From Desulfoluna sp. (GTDB lineage Bacteria > Desulfobacterota > Desulfobacteria > Desulfobacterales > Desulfolunaceae), in NCBI RefSeq assembly GCF_030145185.1, contig NZ_JAQYWB010000017.1:24063-88062 (forward strand): DNA of 64,000 bases. The letters are read 5' to 3'. This document shows, piece after piece, positions 53,994 through 63,700 of this stretch. The notes under the pieces were generated by a model that saw nothing but the letters and a program-made list of their open reading frames with translations, was not told the DNA's origin and searched no databases. Each line of letters starts with the position of its first letter. The stretch's first letter is position 1. A program made the position numbers and the translations under genes.

Positions 53994-56261
53994 ATGAAAA
54001 ACAGAACGCTGCTCCTGATTCTTGCCTGTGTTGTCGCTGCCGCCGCTCTCGGTTCTTTTTTTCTATGGTCCGACACACAACCCGCGGTTCGTTATCCCAT
54101 CAAACAAAGTCAGCAAATCGACTCGGTCGAGGCTTTGAAACACTTTATCGAAGAGGGCCAGAGAGAAGGCTACTTCCCCAACAAAGTGGTCCGGGCCGAT
54201 GCGATCTCAACGCCCCGCCTGGAAACCATCGCCCTCGATTTCCGAACCCTGATCCACTGGGATGAGGACGCAAGGTGTCCAGCCCATGAAGATGAGATCA
54301 TTCTCGCCCTGTCGGATGACGATCACTCTGTCACCTGTGCCACAGGCGACACACTCATCCTGATGGGCAAGGGCAATGACTGGCTTGACGACATCACCGG
54401 CAACGATATCGTCCTTGCCGGCGAAGGGGATGACATCCTGGACAGCGGAACCGGCAGCGACATCTTTATTTTCGAGCCGAACTGGGGGCATGACACCCTC
54501 ACCGTGAACACGCAACGATTCACCCGGGAGCACCTCACCGGGTACCCCTACCCCTACGACTCATTCTTCATCTTCAGTAAAGGCCTCGCCCGCAACGATT
54601 TTGTCTGGGAAGGAAACACCCTCCTCCATGCCCCGACAGGAAGCTCCATCACCGTCAACACCCGAAATGTCAACATCCTCTTTGCCGACGATCCCAGACC
54701 CACGCCCTGTGGCCAGGATATTCCCCAACAACAACCCGCCCAGGAGATCGCCCTTGACGATTTCTGGGCGGAAAGCGTCACCGTTGACGGGGATCTTGGG
54801 TATTATGCCCGGGGCACCCAAGGGCTCTTTATCGTCGACCTGACCCAGGCCGACGCCCCCCTTCTCCTCTCCCAAATGGAACTGCCCGGCCGGGCCATGA
54901 CCGTCCAGCTCGCCGGAGACATCGCCTTTGTTGCCCAGGGCGATCCCTATCTGGAAGGCAAAAAGGGGTGGGTCTCCCTGATTGATATTTCCAATCCCCG
55001 CCAACCCAGACACCTTAAGGACCTGGCCTTCGGCAACAACATCTTCAACGTGGCCGTTGACCGAGAGCATCTCTATGTGTCGGACATCCACTTTTTTAAA
55101 AAACGCGGACAGCTGCATCTCTATGACATCTCAACACCGGCCAGCCCAGAGCTGATCTCAAGCACCTTGATCCCCCACTACGCCAAATTCATCGCATGCC
55201 TCGATCAACGCGTATACCTCTCCGATTTTAACCGCGGGGTGACCGTGTTTGATGTCTCCAAGGCCTCCGCGCCCCGCCTGGTGAAGCGATGTAAACTCTT
55301 TAAAAAGAGTGCCTGGTCCATCAAAGTCGCCGGCGACAAGCTGGTCGTCAACCAGAGCGATGACCGCTTCTCCGTGCTTAAACCGCACCGGTCCAAAGGG
55401 GTGAAAAAAATCTGCGACGTCCTCACCACCGACCAGGCTGATGTGGGCGGGCTGGCCGATTATGATTCCCTGGTGGTGAAAGGGGAGTACCTCTTCCGGG
55501 CTGAAGGGTTCGAAGGGGTGACCATCCACCGGCTCTCAAAAAAAGGGAAAGCCCGTCTTGTCCGCAGAATCGATTCAAATCAGCGCTTTATCACCACCCT
55601 TTACGTGGTCCGTGACCAACTCATCGCCTTTGATGGCAAGAAGCACGCCTCCATCCACTCCCTGGCGGATCTTTTTCCCCAGCCCGAGGCCCCCCGCAGC
55701 GATGCCGGCTTGGAAAACGCGTCACCCATCAACGAAGAGGCCCTTGCCGCCAAACGGGAACGAAGTCCGGAGCAGCTCCAGACCCTTTTGTACAAGGCCG
55801 CGGTAAACAATGACCCCGAACAGATCGAAGCCCTCTGCACGGCAGGAGCCAACCCCAACCATCCTGGCCACGAACGATACACCCCGCTGGAAACAAGCGC
55901 TCTGCTGGGAAATATGGACGCCCTGGACATGCTGCTTCGTCAAGGGGGAGACCCCAACCGAAAACAGGGAACCGCCATGACCCTGGCGGCCCTGGCGGAG
56001 CATTTTGACGCCATGAAATTATTGGCTGACTATGGAGGGGAGATCGGTCAGGCAGATACAGACGGCTGCACCACCCTTCATTACCTTGCCCAGGACGGCA
56101 CCCTGGAAATGGTCCGCTACCTGGTGGAACAGGGGGTTCCGGTAAATGCCGGGTGTCGCGGTGGCCAGACCGCTCTGGATTGGGCGCATTTCGATGATAA
56201 CAAGGCTGTCATCGCCTATCTGGAAACGGTTGCGGCCACAACGACGCCATCAGGCGAATAA
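53994..56261 (+). CDS. Large RTX / beta-propeller / ankyrin composite protein
   Basis: The 755-residue protein starts with a signal sequence or anchor (TLLLILACVVAAAALGSFFLW). Residues about 123-158 carry RTX-type calcium-binding repeats (GKGNDWLDDITGNDIVLAGEGDDILDSGTGSDIF given in short pieces: GKGND, TGNDIV, GEGDDIL, GTGSDIF). Residues about 250-560 contain LVIVD-type propeller repeats (QGLFIVDLTQADAPLLLSQ, GWVSLIDISNPRQPRHLKD, GQLHLYDISTPASPELISS, GVTVFDVSKASAPRLVKR). Residues about 600-745 hold at least four ankyrin repeats. It likely acts in the periplasm or at the cell surface as a binding scaffold. It begins 30 bp after wtpC behind AAAGGAAGG and may be co-transcribed. Function unknown. 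Confidence 0.85.
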   Translation: MKNRTLLLILACVVAAAALGSFFLWSDTQPAVRYPIKQSQQIDSVEALKHFIEEGQREGYFPNKVVRADAISTPRLETIALDFRTLIHWDEDARCPAHEDEIILALSDDDHSVTCATGDTLILMGKGNDWLDDITGNDIVLAGEGDDILDSGTGSDIFIFEPNWGHDTLTVNTQRFTREHLTGYPYPYDSFFIFSKGLARNDFVWEGNTLLHAPTGSSITVNTRNVNILFADDPRPTPCGQDIPQQQPAQEIALDDFWAESVTVDGDLGYYARGTQGLFIVDLTQADAPLLLSQMELPGRAMTVQLAGDIAFVAQGDPYLEGKKGWVSLIDISNPRQPRHLKDLAFGNNIFNVAVDREHLYVSDIHFFKKRGQLHLYDISTPASPELISSTLIPHYAKFIACLDQRVYLSDFNRGVTVFDVSKASAPRLVKRCKLFKKSAWSIKVAGDKLVVNQSDDRFSVLKPHRSKGVKKICDVLTTDQADVGGLADYDSLVVKGEYLFRAEGFEGVTIHRLSKKGKARLVRRIDSNQRFITTLYVVRDQLIAFDGKKHASIHSLADLFPQPEAPRSDAGLENASPINEEALAAKRERSPEQLQTLLYKAAVNNDPEQIEALCTAGANPNHPGHERYTPLETSALLGNMDALDMLLRQGGDPNRKQGTAMTLAALAEHFDAMKLLADYGGEIGQADTDGCTTLHYLAQDGTLEMVRYLVEQGVPVNAGCRGGQTALDWAHFDDNKAVIAYLETVAATTTPSGE

Positions 56262-56299
56262 GCGAAGAGGGTGTCTTCCGGCCATCACCGGATGTCGGA

Positions 56300-57127
56300 T
56301 CACGCAAAGACCTCGACGGACAGGCCGGTTTCCCGACGGATACGGCAGGCGATCTCGCCCAGGGTGGTGGCATCCAGGGCGGTGATGTGAGATGAACGAG
56401 GCTGACGCGCCACCGTGTACACTTGAACTTTTGATATCAAGGCACCGCCCTCTATGAGGCGTTTCAGGCAGGCGAGGTAATGCCCCACAGACTCGGGGGC
56501 AGGAGGCTGGCCCCAGCGCTTCATGAACATGGACTGAAGGGTCACGGGCAGGATCCTGCTGGCATCGAAGATGTTCTCTTCCAACCGTTGGAGGGGAAAA
56601 TGAGTTCCGTTGATGCGGGTCATGGCCTCCTGATCTCCGGCGTCGAGTTTAATCCACACCTCACCTCCTGCGGCGTCCAGGCTCTGCAACGCCTGGAGTC
56701 CCCACCGACGATGGAGAAACGTGCCGTTGGTGATCACCACCACGGGCGTCTGGGTAAAACCCAGCGCATCAAGAATGCCCGAGGCCAGGTCGATGCAACG
56801 GGCAAGGGAGCGGACCGCCATGGGCTCGCCGTTGCCGGCAAAGGTGACATCCCGCACCTCCAAACCATGGGGCTGGGACTTGATATCGGCAAGAATCTGA
56901 TAGAGCTCCTGCCCAAAAGAGTCTGGATCCACAACCGTCTCCGACCCCACAACACCCCGATCCACTTCGCAGTAGACACAATCATAGTTGCAGCGATTGT
57001 CAAGATTGAGATTGACCCCAATGGAGAGGCCGCGGGAACGGCGGGAGATGACTGGGTAGATGTAGGTGAAATGGCCGCAGGCTCGAGAATGCTGCACCGT
57101 AGAAAGCTGAGAACGTTTGATAAACAC
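56300..57127 (-). CDS. Radical SAM protein
   Basis: The 275-residue protein has the radical SAM cluster motif CNYDCVYCEVDRG, preceded by SIGVNLNLDNR, then VTFAGNGEPMAV (the GGE-like SAM site), VVVITNGT, and VWIKLDAGDQEAM. The pattern resembles the wyosine/COG0731-like and related uncharacterised radical SAM enzymes. GTG 57127 after GAGGG is taken as start; GTG 57157 is the alternative. No precursor peptide or partner gene is evident next to it, so the substrate is unknown. Confidence 0.88.
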   Translation of the reverse strand: MFIKRSQLSTVQHSRACGHFTYIYPVISRRSRGLSIGVNLNLDNRCNYDCVYCEVDRGVVGSETVVDPDSFGQELYQILADIKSQPHGLEVRDVTFAGNGEPMAVRSLARCIDLASGILDALGFTQTPVVVITNGTFLHRRWGLQALQSLDAAGGEVWIKLDAGDQEAMTRINGTHFPLQRLEENIFDASRILPVTLQSMFMKRWGQPPAPESVGHYLACLKRLIEGGALISKVQVYTVARQPRSSHITALDATTLGEIACRIRRETGLSVEVFA

Positions 57128-57311
57128 AAGAAATCCCTCGCATAGAAAGACGATCACACAGGGGGTGAGGTATGAGGTCTCACGCCCTCGGTTCTTGATA
57201 TCTGATGTATCACGTCTTTGTCCTTCCCAGCCACCTTTTTACGAAAAAAATTCCGCGACAAGGTCATGCCCCAAGCCCATAGACTTTGTCCCCTTCTTTT
57301 CCCAACGCCCC

Positions 57312-58445
57312 TCACCCCTTCTCACTGACTGATTTCCGAAGCACCACCCGATTCCTTCCCGCCTCCTTTGCCGCATAAAGGGAACCGTCAGCACGGGAAA
57401 TCAAGGTTTCCAGGTTCTCTCCAAACTGAGGGACCATCAAGGCCCCGCCAATACTGAGGCTCACATACCCCCAGGCAAGGGTGGGATGATGGATGCCAAG
57501 GGTTGCCACCGTTCGGCGAAGGGACTCCGCCATCACGGCCAGTGCGTCTGCGTTCCCGCCGGGAACAATGACGGCAAACTCTTCGCCACCGTAGCGCGCA
57601 ACCATCTCGCCGGCCCGCCGCGTCCCCGCCCCCAGAGCGCCGGCCACCGTTTTCAGGCAGACATCTCCGGCCTGATGCCCATAGGTATCGTTGTAGGGCT
57701 TGAATAAATCGATGTCCATCATCAACATCCCAAGGGGCGTCCCAGCGCGCATGGCACGCCGCCACTCACGCTCTAAGGTCTCATCAAAGGCCCTCCGGTT
57801 ACTCACCCCGGTCAATCCATCCAGATGGGTAATGGATTGCAGCTGATGATTGGCATCCACCAGCTCACGGTTGGTTTCCCGAAGCTGTCGATGCTGCTCT
57901 TCGATGGTACGAGTCGTCAGATAATTTCCCACCCGATCGGAAAACCGAAACCGAACCATGATCAGCCCCACCAGCGTGGTGAGCACCACATCCCCGATAT
58001 CAAACCAGGAAAACCCCTGCCAGCCACCGGTCCATGACGAACCCACAAAAAAAAGCAGGAGGGAGGAGAGGTAGAGACCCTTTGAAAAAAAAGGGGTGAT
58101 CACAATAAGCAGCGAGCTCAAGAGAATAACCGTTTCAAAGACAAAGGGGGCATCCACAAAAATAGCGGTCAGGGCGGCCCCAAAAATCAAAAGGCAGAGG
58201 TTCAACCGATGTGTAAAAAAAAGCCATGGGGAGTCACGGAGAAACCGTCGAGCCCACCAGGAGATCGCCACGGTCAGAAACGGGGGCAGAAAAACCGCTC
58301 CAAAAAAAAGCTCAAAAGCCATGCCTGGAACCACATCGGCAAGGAGCGCCCCCACATCATCCATGAAAATCACCCACAAAAGGGAGAGAAGATATTGCAC
58401 AATCACCAGCAGGGCGATGACCTGCTCACGGGCCATATTATCCAT
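57312..58445 (-). CDS. Membrane-bound GGDEF diguanylate cyclase
   Basis: From ATG 58445 the protein has 377 residues; GTG 58517 is another possible start. Five or six N-terminal helices (about 1-165) are followed by a short coiled coil (RTIEEQHRQLRETNRELVDANHQLQ) and the GGDEF domain (about 210-370) with DGLTGVSNRRAFDE, DIDLFKPYNDTYGHQAGD and the active-site GGEEF. The position of the inhibitory RxxD site reads RAGE, so product inhibition may be weakened. It would make cyclic di-GMP in response to a membrane signal. Confidence 0.9.
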   Translation of the reverse strand: MDNMAREQVIALLVIVQYLLSLLWVIFMDDVGALLADVVPGMAFELFFGAVFLPPFLTVAISWWARRFLRDSPWLFFTHRLNLCLLIFGAALTAIFVDAPFVFETVILLSSLLIVITPFFSKGLYLSSLLLFFVGSSWTGGWQGFSWFDIGDVVLTTLVGLIMVRFRFSDRVGNYLTTRTIEEQHRQLRETNRELVDANHQLQSITHLDGLTGVSNRRAFDETLEREWRRAMRAGTPLGMLMMDIDLFKPYNDTYGHQAGDVCLKTVAGALGAGTRRAGEMVARYGGEEFAVIVPGGNADALAVMAESLRRTVATLGIHHPTLAWGYVSLSIGGALMVPQFGENLETLISRADGSLYAAKEAGRNRVVLRKSVSEKG

Positions 58446-58870
58446 GGCAGCCCGTACGTTAAATCCGGCCACCTCGTGCGGAGGAATATCCTTTCTGCTT
58501 TTCAGGTTACATCTCACCTTAGCTTTCCCCCATGTCTTGTTGTACCGACGCCAGACCACAACGGCCCATGCCCCACACATCCCGGCCATTGTCATTATTT
58601 ATCGGTTGATGGTTCACGGAACATGAGAATGATTTTCATGACATCCACAGAAACGAGCCAGGCGGCACAAAAGGAGAGGGGTACCATCCAGACAACTCAA
58701 TATATTGTTTTTTATATCAGGTAAGGAGACAAGAGACGACTGGAAGGATTCCGGGGGGAACCCACGTCGAGGACTCAGCGGAGGAAGGTCACCCTGCCTG
58801 ATTCCGATTGCAGGGAAAAGAACGCTGGAGTATGGTAAGAAAATACCCCAGACTAACCAAGGAGTTCACC

Positions 58871-59332
58871 ATGGACATTCAAATCGGCATCGGCATCGGC
58901 CCCATTCGTTTCGGGCAGGAAGAAGAGAGCATTTCCGAACACCTGGGCCTGCCCGAATCACGAGAATACATCGAGTTCGAGGATGCCCTGGGAGACGGCA
59001 CAAAAGTCCTGGGATACTATGGAGACGGCCTCGTCTTCAACTTCGACTCCGACGACGATTTCCGGCTCTCGACCATCGCAATCCGTGAACCCGGCCACAC
59101 CCTCTTCGACAAGGATCTGTTCGGGATGGACAAACTGCGCGTCCTGACCCACCTAACCGAGCACCTGGATGAAAAGCCTGAAGAGGAGTTCCACTCCGAT
59201 GACGACGCCCCAGACTACCTGCTGGTGGAGTATGTGGAGCAGAGCCTTTTTCTCTGGTTTGAGGCCGACCGCCTGGTAGAGATCGAAATCGGTTACACCT
59301 TCGCAAACGACGAGCCTGTCTGGCCCGTATAA
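58871..59332 (+). CDS. Uncharacterised acidic 153-residue protein
   Basis: The product starts MDIQIGIGIGPIRFGQEEE and is rich in Asp and Glu (DFDSDDDF, EEEFHSDDDAPDY). The N-terminal IGPIRFG-E-...-HLG pattern resembles small bacterial proteins often found as immunity or stress-related proteins, but I cannot name a family. ATG 58871 follows AAGGAG. No toxin gene is adjacent; the neighbours are a diguanylate cyclase (divergent) and a LysR gene (convergent). A hairpin follows at 59403. Confidence 0.75.
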   Translation: MDIQIGIGIGPIRFGQEEESISEHLGLPESREYIEFEDALGDGTKVLGYYGDGLVFNFDSDDDFRLSTIAIREPGHTLFDKDLFGMDKLRVLTHLTEHLDEKPEEEFHSDDDAPDYLLVEYVEQSLFLWFEADRLVEIEIGYTFANDEPVWPV

Positions 59333-59402
59333 CGAGAAAAAATGAGGTGCGTTCGCCCTCTCGATAGCTCAAAGGGATGCGATTTGCGTATCTGCCTGAC
59401 CA

Positions 59403-59431
59403 TCCTGCACGGCAAAAATCACCGTGCAGGA
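59403..59431. terminator. Hairpin between convergent genes
   Basis: TCCTGCACGG/CCGTGCAGGA, a perfect 10-bp stem with a 9-nt A-rich loop, between the acidic-protein gene and the convergent LysR gene. No T-run follows. Confidence 0.5.
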
Positions 59432-59480
59432 GGCCAGCGCTACCGTCCTGCCCTCTTCCCACGTCCTCAAAGCCAGCCTC

Positions 59481-60404
59481 TCAAGTAAACACCCCTCCGT
59501 TTTCCGTCATAAAATGGGCTTGGTCCTGAAGCTCTGCGGTGATCCAGTTTTTAAAGGCAAGCACCGCTGGCGCCTCCGCTTTAATCTCCGGGGTAAGAAA
59601 CCAGTACGCGAAGGGAGAGATCACCCCCACCTTAAAAGGGGCCACCAGCTTGCCGGTATTGACCTGATCAAAGATCTGAACCGTGCTGCCAAGGGCCACC
59701 CCCTGACCGTTTGCCGCCGCCTGGAGGACCATGTAGAGCAAATTAAAGGTGGGCCCCTGCCGCATCTCTGCCAGGTTCATCCCCACGGTTTCGAGCCACA
59801 TGGGCCACAGACAGAGCTCACTGTTCCGTAACAGGAGGTGGTGCTTAAGATTTCTGATCGTTGTCAAGGGGTGGGGCCCATCCAATAACTCAGGGCTGCA
59901 CACGGCGTAGACCCGTCCATGCGACAACCGATCGCAGTGAATACCCGGCCACGGTCCGGCGCCATAGCGAATGGCCACATCCACGTCCTCTTTTCCAAAC
60001 TCCGTTCGAATGGGCGTGGCATTTATTTTCAAATCAATATCGGGATATTTCTGGCAAAAAAGATGAAACCTCGAGAGCAGCCACTGATTGGCAAAACTGG
60101 GGGAGACATTCACCGACAGACTGCCCTTCGCATCTTTCCGGGAGAGAGCGGCCGTGGAAATCCTGATTTTATCCAGCGCTTCGATGACCGACGGCAGGTA
60201 GTCGGCACCGGCATGGGTCAAGCTCAGGGAGGGGTGACCTCGAAGAAAAAGAGCGTGCCCAAGAAAATCCTCCAGCTTCTTGATCTGCTGACTGACAGCG
60301 CCCTGGGTAATGCAAAGCTCCCTGGCAGCCGTGGTAAAACTCAAATATTTGGCCACCGTTTCAAAAACAACCAGGGCATTTAAAGGGGGAAGAGTCTGCG
60401 TCAT
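59481..60404 (-). CDS. LysR-family transcriptional regulator (GcvA-like)
   Basis: The 307-residue protein has the LysR HTH (LNALVVFETVAKYLSFTTAARELCITQGAVSQQIKKLEDFLG, about residues 8-50) and a substrate-binding domain with LSVNVSPSFANQWLLSRF and VDVAIRYGAGPWPG, patterns typical of the GcvA/AmpR subgroup. Its target is not evident: the neighbouring divergent gene is a PP2C phosphatase 450 bp away. A palindrome overlaps its own start codon, compatible with self-repression. Confidence 0.92.
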   Translation of the reverse strand: MTQTLPPLNALVVFETVAKYLSFTTAARELCITQGAVSQQIKKLEDFLGHALFLRGHPSLSLTHAGADYLPSVIEALDKIRISTAALSRKDAKGSLSVNVSPSFANQWLLSRFHLFCQKYPDIDLKINATPIRTEFGKEDVDVAIRYGAGPWPGIHCDRLSHGRVYAVCSPELLDGPHPLTTIRNLKHHLLLRNSELCLWPMWLETVGMNLAEMRQGPTFNLLYMVLQAAANGQGVALGSTVQIFDQVNTGKLVAPFKVGVISPFAYWFLTPEIKAEAPAVLAFKNWITAELQDQAHFMTENGGVFT

Positions 60405-60417
60405 TAGTTTTTCTAAT
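60403..60417. promoter_or_regulatory. LysR-type palindrome at the regulator's own start
   Basis: ATTAG-TTTTT-CTAAT is a 15-bp inverted repeat of the T-N11-A type bound by LysR proteins. It overlaps the start codon of the LysR gene. Confidence 0.35.
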
Positions 60418-60776
60418 ACTCGGTTAAGAATTAATGGTTTGTCTATTGTCTGCCTTCAGGATATCACTTTTGTCACTCCAACATGTAACATCGTCTACCG
60501 GCATCAGCCATCCTTTTGTCGGGAGACATTCTGAACACATTGATTCTCCTCCTTGTTCGATTTCTGGCCGCCGGCAACGCCGGCGGCGGTCAGAAATTTT
60601 TCATCCCACCCCACCCTTTTATCTTCTCTACATTTTCTGTTCAAGCCCCCATGAACGAGCCCTTTCTTGGATCCCCCCCCGCGCATCCATTTTTTCCCGT
60701 ACGGCAGGTAACACGCCCCAACGCGCCATCTATTGACCTTTTCTATTCATTTCAAAAACAGATCGATATTACCAAT

Positions 60777-60805
60777 TTGCCCCCCACGGCATTCAATTAT
60801 ATAAA
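60777..60805 (+). promoter_or_regulatory. Candidate sigma-70 promoter of the PP2C gene
   Basis: TTGCCC and TATAAA are 17 nt apart, 48 nt before the ATG. The remaining 370 bp of the LysR-PP2C gap are relatively AT-rich and show no gene. Confidence 0.45.
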
Positions 60806-60853
60806 CAATCCGTGACTCGTTCCCCTTTTTTAAACTCTCAATCAGGACGCCCC

Positions 60854-61714
60854 ATGAGACAAGCCGACCACCCCCCTGTCCAGACCCCTCAGACGCAATC
60901 GATCCACGAGCAGGGAACAGGCGTGATGAACGAGGATGCCCTGCTCATCAGCGGCAACCTGTTCGGCGTCTTTGACGGGGCCACGAGCCTTGATAAAACG
61001 ACCTTTGCCCATGGAGAGACCGGGGGATACCTGGCCGCCACCATCGCAGAAGAGATGTTCCACAGCAACGACGCCTCCCTGTTCGAGCTGGCCGACAAAG
61101 CCAACACGGCCATCCTCCGAGAAATGGTCTCAAAAGGGGTCGACGTGAAAAAAAAGGAACACCTCTGGAGCACCAGTGCGGCGGTGGGTAGAGTGGAAGA
61201 CGGGATGTTCGATTGGGTTCAATCCGGAGACAGCCTGATCCTGGTCATCTATGAAGACCACACCCACGAACTTCTGGTTCAGGACTTCGACCACGACCTG
61301 GAAACCCTCAAACTATGGAAAGAGACCGCCGCAACGCGATCCGGTTCCATCTTAGACGAGCTGAATGTGCAGATAAGGAAGGTTCGGGCCGGCATGAACA
61401 TCACCTACGGGGTGATAAACGGTGAGGAGACGGCCCTGGATTTTCTCAACCACGGCAGCCTGAATCTGACCGGGGTGGCGCATATCCTCATGTTCACCGA
61501 CGGCCTCTTTATTCCCAGGGAAGATCCCGAGGCCGAAAGTAACTTCAAGGAGCTGGTCTCTCTTTACCTGGCCGGAGGGCTGGAAGGGGTTCGCGACCAT
61601 GTAAGATCCCTTGAAAAAACCGACCCCGGATGCCGAAAATACCCGCGTTTCAAATCCCATGATGACATCGCCGCCATCGCCCTCTCCTTTCCTGCCTCCA
61701 GACTTGCCGCCTAA
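60854..61714 (+). CDS. PP2C-type protein phosphatase
   Basis: The 286-residue protein has the PP2C metal and catalytic motifs: VMNEDALLI, FGVFDGATSLDKTTF, WVQSGDSLILVI, HILMFTDGLFIP and the late metal Asp pair in KSHDDIAAIAL. It would dephosphorylate Ser or Thr residues of target proteins. ATG 60854 is preferred by the position of the first motif; a ribosome site is weak. No kinase or anti-sigma-factor gene is adjacent, so the partner is unknown. Confidence 0.88.
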   Translation: MRQADHPPVQTPQTQSIHEQGTGVMNEDALLISGNLFGVFDGATSLDKTTFAHGETGGYLAATIAEEMFHSNDASLFELADKANTAILREMVSKGVDVKKKEHLWSTSAAVGRVEDGMFDWVQSGDSLILVIYEDHTHELLVQDFDHDLETLKLWKETAATRSGSILDELNVQIRKVRAGMNITYGVINGEETALDFLNHGSLNLTGVAHILMFTDGLFIPREDPEAESNFKELVSLYLAGGLEGVRDHVRSLEKTDPGCRKYPRFKSHDDIAAIALSFPASRLAA

Positions 61715-61731
61715 CCCGGATCTTTCACCTG

Positions 61732-62958
61732 TTATCCCTCGCCTGTGGCTTTCATATAGACCTGTTCGATCCGATCAAAGACCCCGCTCCAGGTGTGGGG
61801 GGAGAGAAACTGGCGGACGGAGTCCCCATCGATCTCGGGTGTTTTCATCACCCCGATGATCTGATCCCGCAGCGTTTCAGCGAGATGCTGCTCCAGCGGC
61901 TCTTCATCCGCGGCATAAGGCGCATCCACCGTCTCCAGGGCGGGCAAGTCCACAAAACACATAAACTCTCGGGCGCTTTCCCCTAAGACCTCACGGACCC
62001 CCGGCAGGGAGGTGGCCACCAGCCGGCACCCGGAGGCCAGAGCTTCTAAAAGCACCAGAGGAAGGCCCTCAAAAAAGGAGGGCAGCACAAAAAGATGGGC
62101 TTGCTTCATCAGATCGGCCAAAGCCCCATGGGAGAGCATCCCGTGAAACACCACCCGCGCCCCCAACTCCGTTGCCAACCCTTCACAAAGATCTCGCTCC
62201 GCACCGATACCGCTGCCGGCCAGATGAAGCCGCCACGGCAGATCCGTTAGCCGAGAAAGCGATTTCAAAAGCCAGGGGACCCCCTTGGCCCGGCTGAGCT
62301 TTCCGGCATAGAGAATCTCCACGGGCGGCGGGGTCGCTTTCTCGGCCCAGGCGAAACGCGCCTCATCATACCCGCCCCCCACCACGTGAAGACGCTGTGG
62401 AGAGATCGGGCAACACGATGCAATTCCCTTGGCCTGACTGCGCGTCAGGGCCATCACCCCGTCGATACGCCCACAGGGAGAGGCCACCCGGTCCGCAAGA
62501 TGGGGACAAAGTTCAAACTGCCGGAGGTCGCTGCCATGGCAGCTGGTCACCATGGGGATCTCAGGAAAAAGATCCCGAACATGGGCACTCATCAACCAGA
62601 GGTGATGGCTGTGGATGATATCCGGTGAGAAGTCCGAGACGGCCCGGGTCAGCGTGTCAGAAAAAGCGGCCTCATAGGCCGCAATCTCACGGGGGAGAAG
62701 GTCTGAAAATCGCGTACTCCGGTAGGGCATCTCGTCACTCATGCCCACCACGGGAAAGGGCAAATCCTCTCCGTCGAACCGCACAAAAGCACAATGGCTG
62801 CCATCAATCTCCGCCACATCGGGCGGTGCCCCTGCCGGAACCCCTGCAACGAGAAAATTCTCGTGCCCCCTTGATGCCGCCTCACGAATCAGCGCCTGGA
62901 CATACATCCCACTTCCGGTCTGTTCCGGCCTCTGGCTGAGCAGATGTAATATTCTCAT
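61732..62958 (-). CDS. Family 4 glycosyltransferase
   Basis: The 408-residue protein has a GT-B fold with an N-terminal MRILHLLSQRPEQTGSGMYVQAL, HSHHLWLMSA, the Rossmann-like hinge, and a C-terminal half with ILYAGKLSRAKGVPWLL and the E-x7-E signature region FFEGLPLVLLEALASGCRLV. It transfers a sugar from a nucleotide-sugar donor, presumably to a cell-envelope glycan. No other polysaccharide gene is nearby. It converges on the PP2C gene and diverges from the RAYT gene. Confidence 0.9.
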   Translation of the reverse strand: MRILHLLSQRPEQTGSGMYVQALIREAASRGHENFLVAGVPAGAPPDVAEIDGSHCAFVRFDGEDLPFPVVGMSDEMPYRSTRFSDLLPREIAAYEAAFSDTLTRAVSDFSPDIIHSHHLWLMSAHVRDLFPEIPMVTSCHGSDLRQFELCPHLADRVASPCGRIDGVMALTRSQAKGIASCCPISPQRLHVVGGGYDEARFAWAEKATPPPVEILYAGKLSRAKGVPWLLKSLSRLTDLPWRLHLAGSGIGAERDLCEGLATELGARVVFHGMLSHGALADLMKQAHLFVLPSFFEGLPLVLLEALASGCRLVATSLPGVREVLGESAREFMCFVDLPALETVDAPYAADEEPLEQHLAETLRDQIIGVMKTPEIDGDSVRQFLSPHTWSGVFDRIEQVYMKATGEG

Positions 62959-63016
62959 GGGTCCCTTTCCATCGAAAAAAGCAATGACTGAACCGTGCGT
63001 TTACGATAATCTCAAC

Positions 63017-63035
63017 CACCGTTTAACAAACGGTG
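63017..63035. repeat. Hairpin upstream of the RAYT gene
   Basis: CACCGTTT-AAC-AAACGGTG, a perfect 8-bp stem with 3-nt loop, in the gap between the divergent glycosyltransferase and RAYT genes. It may be a REP-related structure or an operator. Confidence 0.45.
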
Positions 63036-63109
63036 AGCCTTGCCACGCTTCATTCATATCGCAAGTGACCGGGCCGCCGCCATCCATAATTTCCGTCACC
63101 GGAGGAACC

Positions 63110-63700
63110 ATGCCCACCCATCAGGGGACCGAAGCACCGCACCACGTCATCCAGCGCGGGGTTGACGGCCAGACGCTCTTTTTCTCCGACGAAGAGTACG
63201 CCGCCTTCACTGACATTCTGGCCCAGGCCTGCGCAGAACACCGTATCCGCGTCTGGGGCTACTGCCTCATGCCCGACCACATCCACCTCATCGCCCTGGC
63301 CGAAGCCGCCACCGCCATCGATGCATGCCTCCACACGGCCACCCAGCGCTACAAAGCCTTCCTCATCAAACAAGGGGCCCCGAGCCTCCCCCAGTTTAAA
63401 GAAAAGCCGGCGCGACACCTTCTGGACGACACCTACCTGATTCGGTGCGTCCGCTACGTTGAGATCAACCCCGTCAAGCGCGAATACGTCACCACGCCTG
63501 AGGCGTGGGCCTTCAGCAGCGCCTCTGCCCACCTCGCCGGAAAAGACGACGCCCTGGTCACCGTGGCCCCGTTGCTGGATCGCGTTCAGGAAAATTGGTC
63601 GGACTTTCTCGCCACCCCCATCCCCAGCGAAGAGGCCGACCTCTTCTACGCCCATGAACAAAGCGGTGAGCCCATGGTAAGGCTAAAGGCTAAAGGCTAA
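63110..63700 (+). CDS. REP-associated tyrosine transposase (RAYT, Y1/HUH family)
   Basis: The 196-residue protein is a single-strand-specific transposase relative of IS200 TnpA. It has the HUH metal motif in GYCLMPDHIHLIAL, the start HHVIQRGVDGQTLFFSDEEYAAF, the candidate catalytic Tyr in TATQRYKAFL and the conserved YLIRCVRYVEINPVKR block. ATG 63110 follows GGAGGA; the frame extends upstream but overlaps the glycosyltransferase. The gene's last codons (LKAKG, TAA) are made of the heptamer array that follows. RAYTs are domesticated transposases linked to REP sequences; a REP-like hairpin lies at 63929. Confidence 0.92.
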   Translation: MPTHQGTEAPHHVIQRGVDGQTLFFSDEEYAAFTDILAQACAEHRIRVWGYCLMPDHIHLIALAEAATAIDACLHTATQRYKAFLIKQGAPSLPQFKEKPARHLLDDTYLIRCVRYVEINPVKREYVTTPEAWAFSSASAHLAGKDDALVTVAPLLDRVQENWSDFLATPIPSEEADLFYAHEQSGEPMVRLKAKG

